Shown here: in pieces, positions 19,185 through 30,795 of the stretch
Layout of the letters: the number at the start of each line of letters is the position of its first letter
How positions within the stretch are numbered: position 1 is the first letter of the stretch
NCBI RefSeq assembly: GCF_050624435.1
Contig: NC_134538.1
Location: 125,904,937 to 125,968,936, forward strand
Origin: Tenrec ecaudatus
Taxonomy: Eukaryota; Chordata; Mammalia; Afrosoricida; Tenrecidae
Direction of reading: 5' to 3'
DNA length: 64,000 bases
Program-made: the position numbers and the translations under genes
The notes under the pieces: model-generated
Told to the model about the DNA's origin: nothing
The model's database searches: none
The model's input: the letters and a program-made list of their open reading frames with translations, nothing else

Positions 19185-20000
19185 ATTGGTTGGACAGAAG
19201 CTTATCGAACCCCCAAACGATGGCCCCACTCACTCTTCAGGTCCTGAACTGAACTCATGTCTGTGTTTACTGGATTAAGGCTTAGGATCATGGTTTTGTA
19301 GGAGACCACAGTGAGCTTCCAAAGCACAGTTCATAAACTATGAATGTTCTACATCCTAGTTGGTAAGTAGTGTCTGCAGCCTTAAAAGTTTGCAAGTGGT
19401 AGGTCATCAAAGATCCAACTGTGGTTCTTAGTTTGTCTGGAATCAGAGAGAATGAAGGAAATCAAGGCTCAAAGAAGAAGCTGGTCCTTAGTACTAATTG
19501 TCCCAAGAACTACGGTCTCTTGCAACCCGAGGCAAGGCCTGAATCCATGACCGACTGTTCTGACCAGAGAGGTAGTAAAAGGTCCCGGCTAAACTGGGAG
19601 GAAAAAGTCTAGAACAAAGTTCAAATTCCTAAAAAATGCCAGACCCTGAGACCATCACCCTAAGGGACTCTTCAAACGTAGACTGAAGCTATGTCTGGAG
19701 GACACCTTTCAGTCAATAGATTGACTTATAATCCCCCTGTTTAAACAATCAACCATAGGAGAATAGACAGTCAACATTGACCCAGAAGCCAAGATGAGAA
19801 GACAATGAGATGAAGGGAAACTCCATGAATCCAAATAGAACCAACAGAATGGGGATTATGAGACGGATGACGCGCCGTGTGAACACTGTAATCAAAGTCA
19901 GGGAACCACGTAGTGAAACGGGACCAGGCAGTGCTTCATTCTGATGTCAAAGGGTCTCTATCACTTGGAACTGACTCACTGGCTCCTAACTACAGAAAAG
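19185..20000 (+). repeat. Possible unclassified afrotherian repeat
   Basis: The block is homogeneous in composition and ends in TCACTTGGAACTGACTCACTGGCTCC, a sequence resembling the AfroSINE/RTE tail. Phrases such as CAGAAGCCAAGATGAGAAGACAATGAGATGAAGG look like a dispersed repeat rather than unique DNA. I cannot name the family and no second copy is in this window. Confidence 0.3.
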
Positions 20001-20352
20001 TTTCCCATTTAACATTTTAGGTAAAGTTTTACCTAAAACACATTTTTAAAAAGTTTCAGAATATATTTATAACGTCAAAATTCAGAGATCCAGCTCTTTT
20101 TTGTCAGTCAAAATGTACCTTGCTGTTCTCTGACAGCTACTTGTGCATCTTGCTATGTGATGGGTGGGTATCAAAATGGTCTTTTGTGAATTCTGTGGTT
20201 GTTTCTTGATCACATACTGCTCCAACCTCCAATTCTTCCTCTCCTTAAATTTAAGAGTTTGTATTGCAATTGTAAACTTTCTGTCATCTGCATTATAAAT
20301 TACTTTCACTGTTCGTTTTATGACTCTGTAATTTTCTAAATGAAATATAACT
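20001..20352. other. AT-rich low-copy DNA
   Basis: No feature recognised. Confidence 0.4.
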
Positions 20353-20354
20353 TA

Positions 20355-21343
20355 CCATATATACTCGAATATAAGCCGACCCGAGTATAAGCCGAGGTAC
20401 CTAATTATTACCTGGGAAACCAGAAAAACTGATTGACTCGAGTACAAGCCTAGCATGGAAAATGCAGAAGCCATTGGTGAGTTTCAATAATCAAAACAAA
20501 TGAAAATAAAATTACTAAAAATTGAGACATCACTGGGGTAATGTATTTAAATATTTATTTTAAATAAAAACATAAATAAAAGGACAAGTCATTTAATATT
20601 AGTAAACCAACACAGTAAGTGGAAAATAGGTTCAACAAAAACAATAAGGTATCAACAATGATACCTTAAGAGTACTATTCCCTGAGCTCAATCAGCAACC
20701 AAGCTAAAATGTAAAGGGTTAAAATCCTTCAAAACTGGATTCCTCATCATCATCCGTATCCCAATGCAGAGCTTCAGCTGGTGTGAGGTCATCATAGACA
20801 CTGTACTCACTGAGATCACCGTCATCACCATCACTGCTTTCATTTTCATACAAAGCGCAGTCTTCACTGCCATCCATAGCATTACCAATATTACATTTCT
20901 GGAAGGCACGTCGCACCATGTCTTCTGGAATGTCTTCCCATGCATCTCGAACCCACTTTGCTATTAACTCTATGTCAGAGTTCATGAGATTTCCTCCTTT
21001 TGTTAGTTGGCCTTGACCAGATGACATCCATTTATGCCACATCCTTCACACATGGTCTTTAAAAGGCTTATTCAAAGATACATGTCATAGGACAGTTCTG
21101 ATTGGTTAGATGTGAGTAAACAAACATTCAAAACCCTGCAGTATCAACGGGGCTTTGAATGAACAGCAGAGAAACAGCAATCACCCGCAAGATACGGGGC
21201 TCATTCCTTTACCTCAGGTGGTGGGGGTGGCAGTGAGATGTTACACCTCGCTGGGGTACCACTGACCCGTGTATAAGCCGACCCCGGTTTTCCAGCATAT
21301 TTTTTTGTGCTGAAAAACTCGGCTTATACATGAGTATATATGG
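20355..21343 (-). mobile_element. Pogo-type DNA transposon, internally deleted
   Basis: A 989-bp element with long imperfect terminal inverted repeats: CCATATATACTCGAATATAAG at the left and CTTATACATGAGTATATATGG at the right, each followed inside by further AAGCCGACC..AAGCCGAG units. It is preceded by TA (20353-20354); the right-hand target base pair is now CA. The minus strand retains the C-terminus of a pogo/CENP-B-like transposase. Confidence 0.82.
20719..21042 (-). pseudogene. Pogo-like transposase C-terminal remnant (107 codons, open)
   Basis: Begins MWHKWMSSGQG, then has the family motif LIAKWVRDAWEDIPEDMVRRAF (shown here only as its start and end: IAKWVRDAW at about residues 27-35 and VRRAFQKCNI at 43-52), then an NAMDGSED segment and an acidic tail ending DDDEESSFEGF. 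These features are typical of the extreme C-terminus of pogo-type DDE transposases. The DNA-binding and DDE catalytic domains are absent, so it cannot be a working transposase. No stop or frameshift interrupts the retained part. Confidence 0.75.
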
Positions 21344-23019
21344 CAGTTCCCCTCCGTGACTTTTCTAGTTTCTAATCTTGGTTTTGAAACGTCCCTTCCC
21401 TCCCCTAGAAGGAACCTGTGGGGGGTGGGGGGTGCTGCCAAGTTCTTTTTTTGGCTTATAGTGACAGTGGAGACCCCAGAGTTTCTCATCTGTCACCTCT
21501 ATGGGAACAGATTGCAGGTCATTCTCTCCTGGAACCGCCCCCCCCCAGGCCCGGGGTGGGGGTGTCCAACAGCAAACCTTTAGGCTCCACCAGGCCCCTT
21601 AGCCTATTCAGCAGACTTCCCCATGTTAAGGAACAGAATGGTCCACCAGAAAAGTGAATATAGCAGACTTTTAACCATTATTTTTACTGTTGAATTTTTT
21701 ACCTTTGACTAATGTCCCGGGAAGACATTTTTCCCCTCTGTATATAGTCTGAGGTGGTGGTGGTGGGGTGGGGTGTTCGTGGTTCCTTTCCTCCAGATGG
21801 AGAGTCCGCTGACTTGTACTGTCTATCATGTATTGCTTCCTTTCTCCCCGTTCTCATCGGTACTGGCATTCGTGCCTCGCTCTTTCTAGCAGCCAATTCA
21901 AAAAGGAAATACAAAAGACTAGAATTGTAACCAGCATTTTAGCCATGACAACTTTTGGGTGGGGAGAAAGTCCGTAACACGATTCTTTCTCGGTTTGCTT
22001 AGCTGTACATTCCGATATTTTTCTGTATTCAGCATTCATTACCGGTGTTGTAAAAAAAAGAAGAAGAAGAAGAAAGAAGTAGAGGGGGAGGAGCCGGGAG
22101 TGCAGTGGGGACTATTAGTTTCATCATTTAGTGTCCTAAGACAAAAAACAAAGCGGCCCTTGGGAGCAGCATGACTATTCCAGGACAGAAACCTGAGCCG
22201 GTCCCTCCCCCAGGGAGAACTGTAATGGGACTGCTTCTGGGAGACCCTCTGGAAGCTCCCAAACCTGTGTGCCCTTGTGACTCAGTGTGGAAGGATCAGC
22301 GCTTCCAACCGTTGGGCGCTCCCACAGACAAAGACGTGGTATCAAGACCACACCACTTAAGTTCAAAATCTGATGGGGCAGCTCCACGCAGGCCTACGCT
22401 CAGAGCTAAAAATCCACTGGTGTAGTGAGTTTGGGGAAGTCGTGTCATTGGGCCGGGCCATTGTACAACAGCTTGTGGGGTGGTGATGTATAGTGTGATC
22501 GACAGGCACTGCGCAGTCAAGGGCAATCCGTTTAATTGACTGGAAGAGCTCCCGGTTGCTGTGAGCTGATGCAATAATGGCTAGGCTGTGTACTGCTTGA
22601 AATGTGTGAAGTGATGCAATCGTTGCCTGTGTTCAGCAGGCCCCTAAGTGCCCAAAGGAATTCAACAGCTTAAAAAAACAGTAATTTGAACTGGTGACTA
22701 CAGAGCACATTGAAATGATGTAAAACTCACTTGACCTATCTAACCCCAGGCTGTAGCCACTGTTCCTAAGGATCAGTAAAACCCTGAAGTCTCCATACAC
22801 GACCCTTGGCCCCAGGGTGGCCCCCCTGAGTTTTCAGCAAATTTACAGACAATTAAATGTCTTTGATTGTTTCCTACCTAAAAAATTCTAGCTGGTGGGA
22901 AACTCATCTGATCCAAAATTAATACCCAGGCGACATAGCCCTAGGTCCCCACCAGGGCAGGCTCCCGACGTCCTTCCCAAACTCACTGACCTCAAGTGGA
23001 GTCCCATTCACAGTGAAGC
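21344..23019. other. Low-copy DNA, locally GC-rich, no gene recognised
   Basis: About 1.7 kb without a named element. It includes C/G runs near 21538-21560 and an (AAG)n run near 22051-22077. Several 60-98-codon frames overlap on both strands without family features. An unannotated regulatory or exonic element cannot be excluded. Confidence 0.4.
22051..22077. repeat. (A)n/(AAG)n simple repeat
   Basis: A-run followed by five or so AAG units. Confidence 0.85.
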
Positions 23020-23086
23020 TATAGAACCAGGGAGGATGCGCCTGTGGGTTTCTGAGACTGTAACTCTTGACAGGGGTACAAAGCCT

Positions 23087-23141
<55 letters not shown>

Positions 23142-23215
23142 CTCCAGAGTGGCTGGTGATTCTAACTGCTGACCTTGTGGTTAACATGTAATCACTCCAC
23201 CACCAGGGCTCCAAT
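23020..23215 (-). repeat. AfroSINE, antisense, expanded by a CT microsatellite
   Basis: The plus strand carries the complement of the body (GTGGGTTTCTGAGACTGTAACTC) and of the head (ATTCTAACTGCTGACCTTGTGG, CCACCACCAGGGCTCC). Between them the usual short CT stretch has expanded to 48 bp at 23088-23135. Confidence 0.85.
23088..23135. repeat. (CT)n microsatellite inside a SINE
   Basis: About 24 uninterrupted CT dinucleotides. Confidence 0.95.
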
Positions 23216-23667
23216 GTATCAACCACCAATCTATAAAAGTGTGAGTTTTGGGCCAAAATCTTCATACTCTTCCTTGAAGGTCTGGCAGGATATATGTATG
23301 TCTGTATGTGGCCCAGGGTGGGGGTGGAGGATCCGAGAGGTGCTAGTATCTGCAGGGGGCAATGGGGGTGGGTGGGCAGGGGGTGTATATAAAGGTGGTC
23401 CGTGATTTAAGATGATGTGTTTGAATTACAAAATTGCATTTGTGAGCATCTGGGTTTTCGCAATGGAATGGTGGGGATGGAAACCACTCAGGCTGCTTGT
23501 ATTACAATGCTAGTTCCCTTGAGAACTAGATGTGAATGAATTTCCAACCCAGCGATTTCTTACCTGGCCCTCAGGATATGGAAGTAGAATAGCAAAGCCA
23601 GTTCAATTAAAGTAACTCAGGAGGAAACCAGGACTTAGTGGCCCAGGTAAGCTGTTCTCTGAGGGTT
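23216..23667. other. Low-copy DNA with G-rich patches
   Basis: GGGTGGGGGTGGAGG near 23318 and GGGGGCAATGGGGGTGGGTGGGCAGGGGG (given here by position 23355-23384) could form G-quadruplexes. No gene recognised. Confidence 0.4.
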
Positions 23668-23751
23668 TGGTTAGCCCAAGGATACATCTTGAGTATCAAT
23701 GGCGTATCTACCAGAGATAAGCCTTCGTGAAATAATACTCCTCACTGAGTC

Positions 23752-26195
23752 TGTGTTAGTCTGGGTTGATGACAGAAACAAATCCAGGACACTCATATAT
23801 ATGTAAGAGAGAGCTTTATATCAAAGAGTAATTGTATATTAAGAAAATATCCTGGACACCTGCCCTTCCCCCAAAAAGAATTTATTTCAAAGGATGGCAT
23901 TGAATCTGCAGCTCCGGGAGAGAGATATATCTGATTGGAGCACACAGGAGCCAAGGAAGGGGGAGGAGAAGAGAGTGGAGCACATCCTGGCCCACCAGGC
24001 CTTGAGGACAATGTTCCCTATTAGAGCAGCTAGGCCACAGGGAGGACCACATGGCCGGCCCCACTATGAGACATGACGTCCCTCATTGACCCATAGCCCT
24101 ACAGGGGACAACATTGGAGACACAGTATGGGAATTGCACCTGATCTGATCCTGCCACACCAAGGCAAAACACTAAGGGGTGCAACATAATAGCAAGGGAA
24201 CAGAGCGGCAAGGTCCCCAGGGAATGCCCAAGGTGGACTTTGGGGCCAGGGCACGGTGCCCCAACAGATAGGACTGGAAAACACTCCTAAAGGCCAACAA
24301 ATAGTCCTTGAACTAATTAGAAGCTTTTCTTTCTTGTTGTGTTTTATTTTGGTTTTTTATTATTGGTTTGATGTTTTGTTGCTTGGTTTTGCTTGGTCTT
24401 GTTTTTGTGCATGTTATTATCTCCGCAAGTTTGTCTAAATAAGATAGGCTGGATGAACAATCTGGAGAAGAAAACAATGGGACTGACAGTTCCGGGAGAA
24501 TGTGGGTGAGGGTGAAGTGGGGGAAAGGTAGTGGTGTTAACAAATCCAGTGACAAAGGAACAAGTGATCCAAATCGGTGGTGAGGAGGGTGTAGGAGGCC
24601 TGGCAGGGCGTGATAAAGGGTAATGTAACCAAGAGGAATTACTGAAACTCAAATGAAGACTGAGCATGATAGTGGGACAAGAGGAAAGTCAAAGGAAATA
24701 GAAAAAAATAGCTAGAAGGCAAAGGGCATTTATAGAAGTCTAAATAAAGGCATGTACATATGCAAATATATTTATATATGAGGGTGGGGAAATAGATCTA
24801 TGTGGATATATTTATAGGTTCAGTATTAAGGTAGCAGAAGAACATTGGGCCTCCACTCAGGTACTCCCTCAATGCAAGAATACTTTCTTCTACTAAATTG
24901 GCACTCTACGATGCTCACCTTCCCGACATAACCACTGAAGACAAAGAGAATGAACAACCAAATGTGGTGAAGAAAGCTGATGGTGCCCGGCTATCAAAAG
25001 ACATAGCAGCTGGAGTCTTAAAGGCTTGAAGGTAAACAAGCGGCCATCTGGCTCAGAAGCAACAAAGCCCACATGGAAGAAGCACACCAGCCTGTGTGAT
25101 CACTAGGTGCCAAAGGGATCAGTTATCAGGCCTCAAAGAACACAAAATCATATCGTTGTGTGCTCACCTCCATGACACAATTGCTGAAGACAAATGGGTG
25201 CATAAGCAAATGTGGTGAAGAAAGCTGATGGTGCCAGGCTATTAAAAGTTATAGCGGCTGGGGTCTTAAAGGCTTGAAGGTAAACAAGTGACCATCTAAC
25301 TCAGAAGCAACAAAGCCCACATGGAAGAAACACACCAGTCTGTGCGATCGTGAGGTGTCAAAGGGATCAGGTATCAGGCATCATCAGAACAAAACATCTT
25401 ACCATAGTGAATCAGGTGAGGAGTGTGGAGTGGAGAGCCCAAACCCATTTGTAGGCCACTGGACATCCCCTTACAGAAGGGTCTCGGGGAGGAGACGAGC
25501 CAGTCAGGGTGCAATGTAGCAACGATGAAACATATAACTTTCCTCTAGTTCCTAAATGCTTCCTCCTCCCCCACTTCCTCCTCCCCCACTCATGATCCCA
25601 ATTCTACCTTACAAATCTGACTAGACCAAAGGATGTACATTGATACAGATAGGAACTGGAGACATGGGGAATCCAGGGCAGATGATTCCTTCAGGACCAG
25701 TAGTGTGAGTGGCGATACTGGGAAGGTAGAGGGAGAGTGGGTTGAAAAGGGGGAATCGATTACAAGGATCTACATGTGACCTCCTCCCTGGGGGACAGAC
25801 AACAGAAAAGTGGATGAAGGGAGACATCAGACAGGGAAAGATATGACAAAACAATAAATTATAAATTGTCAAGGGTTCATGAGGGAGTGGGGAGCAGGGA
25901 GGGAGGGGGAAATGAGGAGCTGATGCCAGGGGCTTAGGTGGAGAGCAAATGTTTTGAGTATGTATGGATTGTGATGAGTTGTATGGGCCCCTAATAAAAC
26001 AATTTTTTTTTAAAGAGAAAATATCCTAGCCCAGTCCTGTTCAAGTCTATAAGTCTGATACTAGCCCATATGTCCGATACCAGTCTGTAAATTCCTCTCA
26101 GACTCACACAATACATGCCATGACATCTACTGCAGGAAGATCATAGGCCAGTGGGTAGAAAGTTTTGTGAATCCAGTGGTAGTGGAAGCAACTCT
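23752..26195 (-). mobile_element. Third LTR copy of the MaLR/ERVL-like family, split by an L1
   Basis: The two parts, 23752-23853 and 26028-26195, read in continuity. They begin TGTGTTAGTCTGGGTTGATGAC, the reverse complement of the 3' end of the LTR at 18128-18650, and share AAACAAATCCA, GAGAGAGCTTTATAT, AGCCCATATGTCCGATACC and CTGCAGGA with it. The L1 at 23854-26015 inserted into this LTR. Confidence 0.75.
23854..26015 (+). mobile_element. L1 3' UTR insertion (2.16 kb), with tandem 248-bp module
   Basis: Flanked by a perfect 12-bp duplication AGAAAATATCCT (23842-23853 and 26016-26027). It holds nearly the whole long 3' UTR: purine-rich start, a TTTTGTTGCTTGG-type T/G-rich stretch near 24340-24420, the module with CATAAGCAAATG twice 248 bp apart (AAATGTGG at 24960 and 25208), and the 3' end GAGTTGTATGGGCCCCTAATAAAAC plus a short tail. 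It contains no ORF2, so it is 5'-truncated. Confidence 0.92.
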
Positions 26196-26289
26196 GATAA
26201 ATCTTAGCGTATCCCACAGATAACCCTTCATAAAATAATATTCCTCACCACTGAGTCCCTGGTAATTATTGAGTCTTTGTAAGTTTGGG

Positions 26290-27535
26290 CTGATACTCTT
26301 TGATGTATCTTTGTTGTTTTAATAGGTTTCATCAAATTGGCTCTGACCCATAGTGACCCTATTCACAAACGAACACAACTGCACTGTCCTGCATCATCCT
26401 TACAGACGTGCTTATCCCTGAGCTCATGGATGCAATCGCTGTGTCAATCCATCTCATTGGGGGCCTTCCCCCACTTCACTGCCCCTCCACTTTACCAAGT
26501 ATGATGTCCTTCTCCAAGGACTGGTCTCTCCTGATAATATGTCCAAATATGTAAGACAAAATCTTGACATCCTTGCCTCTAAGGAATACTCTGGTCTTCC
26601 TTCTTCCAATATAGATTGGTTTGTCCTTTTAGCAGTCCATGGTACTTTCAATATTCTTCTCCAGCACCACGATTCAAATGCATCGATTCTTCTACAGTTG
26701 TCCCTATTCAGTGTCCAACTTTCACACACAATATAATGCAATGGAGAATGCCATAGCTTGGGTCAGGCATACCTTAGCCCTCAAAGAAACATCCTTGCTC
26801 TTCAATACTCTAAAGAGGTCTTTGCAGCAGCACATTTACCTAATGCAATGTCTCTTGATCTCTTGACTGCTGCTTCCTTGAGCATTGATTGTGGATCCAA
26901 GTAAGACAAGATCCTTGACAAATTCAGCCTTTTCTTCACTTATCATGTTACCTATTGGTCCAGTTGTGAGGATTTTGATCTTCCTTCCATTAAATCAATG
27001 TTGCCATTCATAATCCATACTGAAGGATTCAATCCTCGATCTTCCTCAGCAAGTGCTTCAATTCCTCTTCATTTTCAGCAAGCACGGTTGTGTCATCTGC
27101 ATACTTCAAGTTGTTAATAAACTTTCTCCAGTCCTGATGCCACACTCTTGTTTATATAAGCCAGTTTATCTGATGATTTGCTCAGCATATAGACTGAACA
27201 GGTATGGTGAAAGGATACAACCCTGACACACGTTTCCTAATTTTAAATCATGAAGTATTTCCTTGTTCTGTTCATACAACCGCCTTTTGATTCACATACA
27301 AGTCCGAATGAGCACAATGAAGTCTCTGGAATCCCATTCTTCTCAAGATTATCCGCAGTTTATTATGCTCCACACAGTTAAGTAAACACAAGTAAACATC
27401 TTTCTGGTATTCTCTGCTTTGATGCAAGATCCATCTGACATCAGCAATGATATCCCTTGTTCCATGCCCTCTTGTGAATACTGATGAAATACATGCAAAC
27501 CTATTATGTTTGGCAGTCAATCAAACTATGGGGAG
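26290..27535 (-). mobile_element. RTE (BovB-like) LINE fragment
   Basis: Minus-strand translation at 26454-26741 contains RRIDAFESWCWRRILKVPWT and NQSILEEGRPEYSLE, the C-terminal signature of RTE/BovB reverse transcriptase proteins. A second stretch at 27272-27520 contains ADVRWILHQSREYQKDVYLC and VEHNKLRIILRRMG, the RT-domain block around the family's D-C/H-V-DHNKLW motif. The frame is broken by shifts and stops, so it is inactive. Confidence 0.88.
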
Positions 27536-27540
27536 AGATT

Positions 27541-27755
27541 TTTTTTTAAAAACCCTCTAACTCACTGTCCTCAGGTCAATACTGATTCATACTGACCCTG
27601 TAGGGCAAGGTAGAACCAGCCTGTGGGTTTCCAAGACTTTAACTCTTTGTGGGAGTAGAAAGCCCCTTATCTCTCTCCATTGGAGGGACTGGTGATTTTG
27701 AACTGCTAACCTTCCAGTTAGCAGCCTAACCATTAGCCTACCCTCCTAATAGCAG
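27541..27755 (-). repeat. AfroSINE, antisense
   Basis: The plus strand reads the complement of the tail (ATACTGATTCATACTGACCCTGTAGGGCAAGG), of the body (CTGTGGGTTTCCAAGACTTTAACTC) and of the head (TTTTGAACTGCTAACCTTCC). Immediately followed by an opposite-strand copy. Confidence 0.85.
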
Positions 27756-27756
27756 T

Positions 27757-27968
27757 TGGAGGAGCCCTAGTGGGGCAATGGCAAAGTACTTGACTGCTCA
27801 TGGAAAGGATGTCGATTTAAACCCACCCACCAGCTCTGCTTGAGAGGAGACCTGGTGATTTGCTCCCATACAGCCTAGGAAACCAGATGGAGAAGTTGTA
27901 TTTGGAAATACTGGGTCACTCTATGTGAAAAAAAATTGATTTAGCAGCACCTAACAATGATGTCTAGG
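27757..27968 (+). repeat. AfroSINE
   Basis: Starts GGAGCCCTAGTGGGGCAATGG, with a degenerate box B (GTCGATTTAAACCCACC) and the body AGCCTAGGAAACCAGATGG. The heads of this copy and its neighbour face each other. Confidence 0.85.
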
Positions 27969-28424
27969 GAAACTCAAGAGAAATGAATCAAAATCGAAGG
28001 CCACTCTACCTTCATGTGGAAATGGAACAAGGCAATGGCAGATTCGGGGCCAGGAATGTCGTCTGATGGTGAAGGGCAAGCAGAGCTCGAATGATTTTGG
28101 TCACCATTAACAGACCGACCTTTAGGCTCCAGCATTCTACTTGAACCTAGTCATAATGATGGATTTTGATTGTGGACACTTTAAAGCAGGCTTTCTCAAA
28201 CATTGTTATTAGGTCCTTTTGCGTCAGTTGCAACTCATAACAACCTTACATACATATCCACCATTAAACAAACAATAAACTCTCGGTAAAATGCCCTGCG
28301 ATTTTAACTTGGAGGATATGCTGCCTGGCAAACAGGTCAGGACATAAATGCCTGCTTAAATGTGAGGATGGCTCCCTGAAATTTTGACTCTGAGTTTGGT
28401 ATTGTTTGTATTGAATCTGAATGT
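27969..28424. other. Low-copy DNA
   Basis: No gene recognised. Around 28205-28260 there is a short piece (GTTGCAACTCATAACAACC) that resembles an antisense AfroSINE tail but is too short to be sure. Confidence 0.35.
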
Positions 28425-28640
28425 GGTATTGTGATAGTATCATCATCTTCCATGCTGGAGAACCAGGTTCAATTCCTGGCAATGCACATCATGCGCAGCC
28501 ACATTCAGGCTCGCGGATGCTGAACAAGTCATAGGAGCTTCTGGACTAAGATGGACTAGAAGGAGGCCTGGCGACCCACTTCTGAAAACCACAACTAATG
28601 GGAATGGCACTGGATGGATCAACGAATGTTTGGTCTTATT
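28425..28640 (+). repeat. tRNA-like SINE (second type) with RTE-like tail
   Basis: CATGCTGGAGAACCAGGTTCAATTCCTGGC contains a good box B (GGTTCAATTCC). It is followed by the body CAATGCACATCATGCGCAGCC, TAAGATGGACTAGAAGGAGGCCTGGCGACCC and GGGAATGGCACTGGATGG, where the last part resembles an RTE 3' end. A diverged copy of a tRNA-derived SINE distinct from the standard AfroSINE. Confidence 0.65.
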
Positions 28641-29985
28641 AGGCATGAGTACAGAGGGCTTGGGGCCTGAATCAAAGGCAGCTCTCACACCAGGAATACT
28701 GAACGCATCATGTATCTCAGAAGTGAACAATGGGCAAGGATTTAAGGCTCTTTTCTGGTGGCTGTTTCCTAAATTTTCAAAATACCAATTACCTAGTGAA
28801 CCTGGTCAGGTTTTATAACTTGTTTGTGATTAATTGGTGCTTCAGCTTGGCTCCCCCTCCTTCCCTCCAGTATGGTGGTGTGTATATTTGCTACCCACCA
28901 GTCCTCACCGGATCTGGCACATTTGAATCTCTGCTATGCCATTCTATCGTGCAGATAACTAATCTCTAAATTGATAGCGACAGCCTTGATAGCAGCAAAG
29001 AACAGAAAACTCTCAACTGGGGGAGACACATATGCTGGACACATACAGTCCTTCTGGGGCAGGCGGGCCTGGGGTGTTTGAAAACTCTGGGACCCGACCT
29101 CCCTGGACCAGCCTGTCCTTCAGAATTGGAAACTCAATAGCTTCCAATAGGAGCCTCCCAACGTGAGCAAATTCAGATGTAGCTGATGTGATTGGATCTG
29201 ATAATTAAGCTGTGGTTGTTCCCACCTCTTCCCTCCTCACAGCTGCAGAACAGACTGTGACTTTTGTCCATGACCCGCCCCCATCCTACCTGCCAGACCG
29301 GTTTTCAGGTTCTGTGTAGGAGACAAAAACAAACTGCCACGGAGGCCATTGCGGGAGGGGGATGGGGGGGAATAGTGTTTTCAGGAGGGCAGGCTAGGGT
29401 TGAGGGCAGCTGTGGATGTGAGAGACTGAGACTGGAAAGCATCCAGGGGAACTTCAAGAGGTTTTGATAAAGACTTCGGCACTGCCCTCACGTGAACCAA
29501 GAATAAGCTTTCTTTGTCCCGCGCGATCTTGGTGACGCAGACCGTGTCCAGAGGCACATTAGCCTGTGCATCCTCACCCTCCTCCCTCTTCTTCAGACAT
29601 GCAGCCTGATTTCATTTTGAGGGGCAGCCACCCCTCTGATTATGAGGGGCAGTAGGGTCCCCCGCCAGCCCTCTAAGGCCACTCCTGCTTTAGGGGTGCC
29701 ATGTGACTTAGACTGAGCCAGTTAGTCCAATTCTTTCAGGTAAGTTGGGTTCCATGAAAACCAACCCTTGGAGTTTAAGACTTCCACTTACCAAAGTGGG
29801 TGGCTCATCTGTTGGGAGGTCAACTGGGTGCCAGCAACATGCTAGAGTCTGCCGAGGAACCAGAACAGGGGAGGAGGGGCCGAAGCATGGACTGCAGGCA
29901 GATTTCTAACAGCATCACATGAATCTGGGATGATTGAAGTCAACCAATGCCTGGCTTCATTGTTGTGCTACTAACCCCGCACCCC
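28641..29985. other. Low-copy DNA, no gene recognised
   Basis: About 1.3 kb without a recognised repeat. Short frames of 62-79 codons lack family features. A G-run (GGGGGATGGGGGGG) is near 29356. Confidence 0.4.
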
Positions 29986-29989
29986 TTTA

Positions 29990-30790
29990 TTTTTGTTTTA
30001 TTTACTTATTTTCATTTTTAACAGTTTTATTGGCATTCCTGCCACATGTCCTACAATTCAGTAATTCCATCATATCAACAAGAGTTGTATAATCATCATC
30101 ACAATTCTAGAACATTTTCTTCTTCCTTGTACTCATTGTTGTTCATGTAATTAATTTTATAATTATGGCAAAAATATATGCCACAAAACATTCTCCAATT
30201 CAATAACTTCTACATGTATAATTCAGGGCCATTGATGAGACTCTTCATGTTGTACAATCATTACTGATATCCTTTTCCAAATTATTCTGCCATCATTAAC
30301 ATAAACTCAATGCTCCCTAAGCAAAAATACTCCCTCCTTCCCCCGTGGTAAGCAATGGTCCAGTCTGGCTTCTTTTTTTTAGTTTTTTGGATAGAATATT
30401 CACATATCATACACTTCCATTATTAAATCACTTTTAAAAGAGTTGTGCGTACATAATCACAATCAGTTCTAATTCTCCCTCCCCCCTCCTGCACTATTGT
30501 TTGTACCCCAAATCCCTGAACTTCCCTACGTGCATCGGCCCCACCTGCACTCGCCCCTCCCCACATCCATTGCACCAGTTCTTATCTCTAAGCATCCGCT
30601 CGTGTTCTTCACAAACTGGGACACCCAATGGAAACAATATAAAACAAAAATAGAACAAAGCAGCAAGAACAAAATAATAATAATATAAAAATAAAGAGTA
30701 AGAAAGAAAAGTCCAACAACATTTTAAAAGGCAAAGAAGAAATTTCTGTCATGGAACAAAGGAACCTAGAGAGCAAATTCAGGTTGGGTC
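29990..30790 (-). mobile_element. Old L1 LINE 3' region, antisense
   Basis: Plus-strand text TTTTAACAGTTTTATTGGCATTCC, CAAGAGTTGTATAATCATCATCAC and ATTCTCCAATTCAATAACTTC is the reverse complement of an older L1 3' end. A second T-run and AAAAGAGTTGTGCGTACATAATCAC at 30380-30450 suggest two overlapping L1 3' ends. Confidence 0.65.
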
Positions 30791-30795
30791 AAAAG

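Noticed and set aside
23340..23400. G-rich promoter-like patch with TATATAAAG at about 23388
   Set aside because: A TATA-like string next to G-runs is common by chance; no coding or transcript evidence downstream.
28440..28480. tRNA gene suggested by a good box B
   Set aside because: The flanking sequence is a SINE body; no complete cloverleaf with a 3' terminator is seen.
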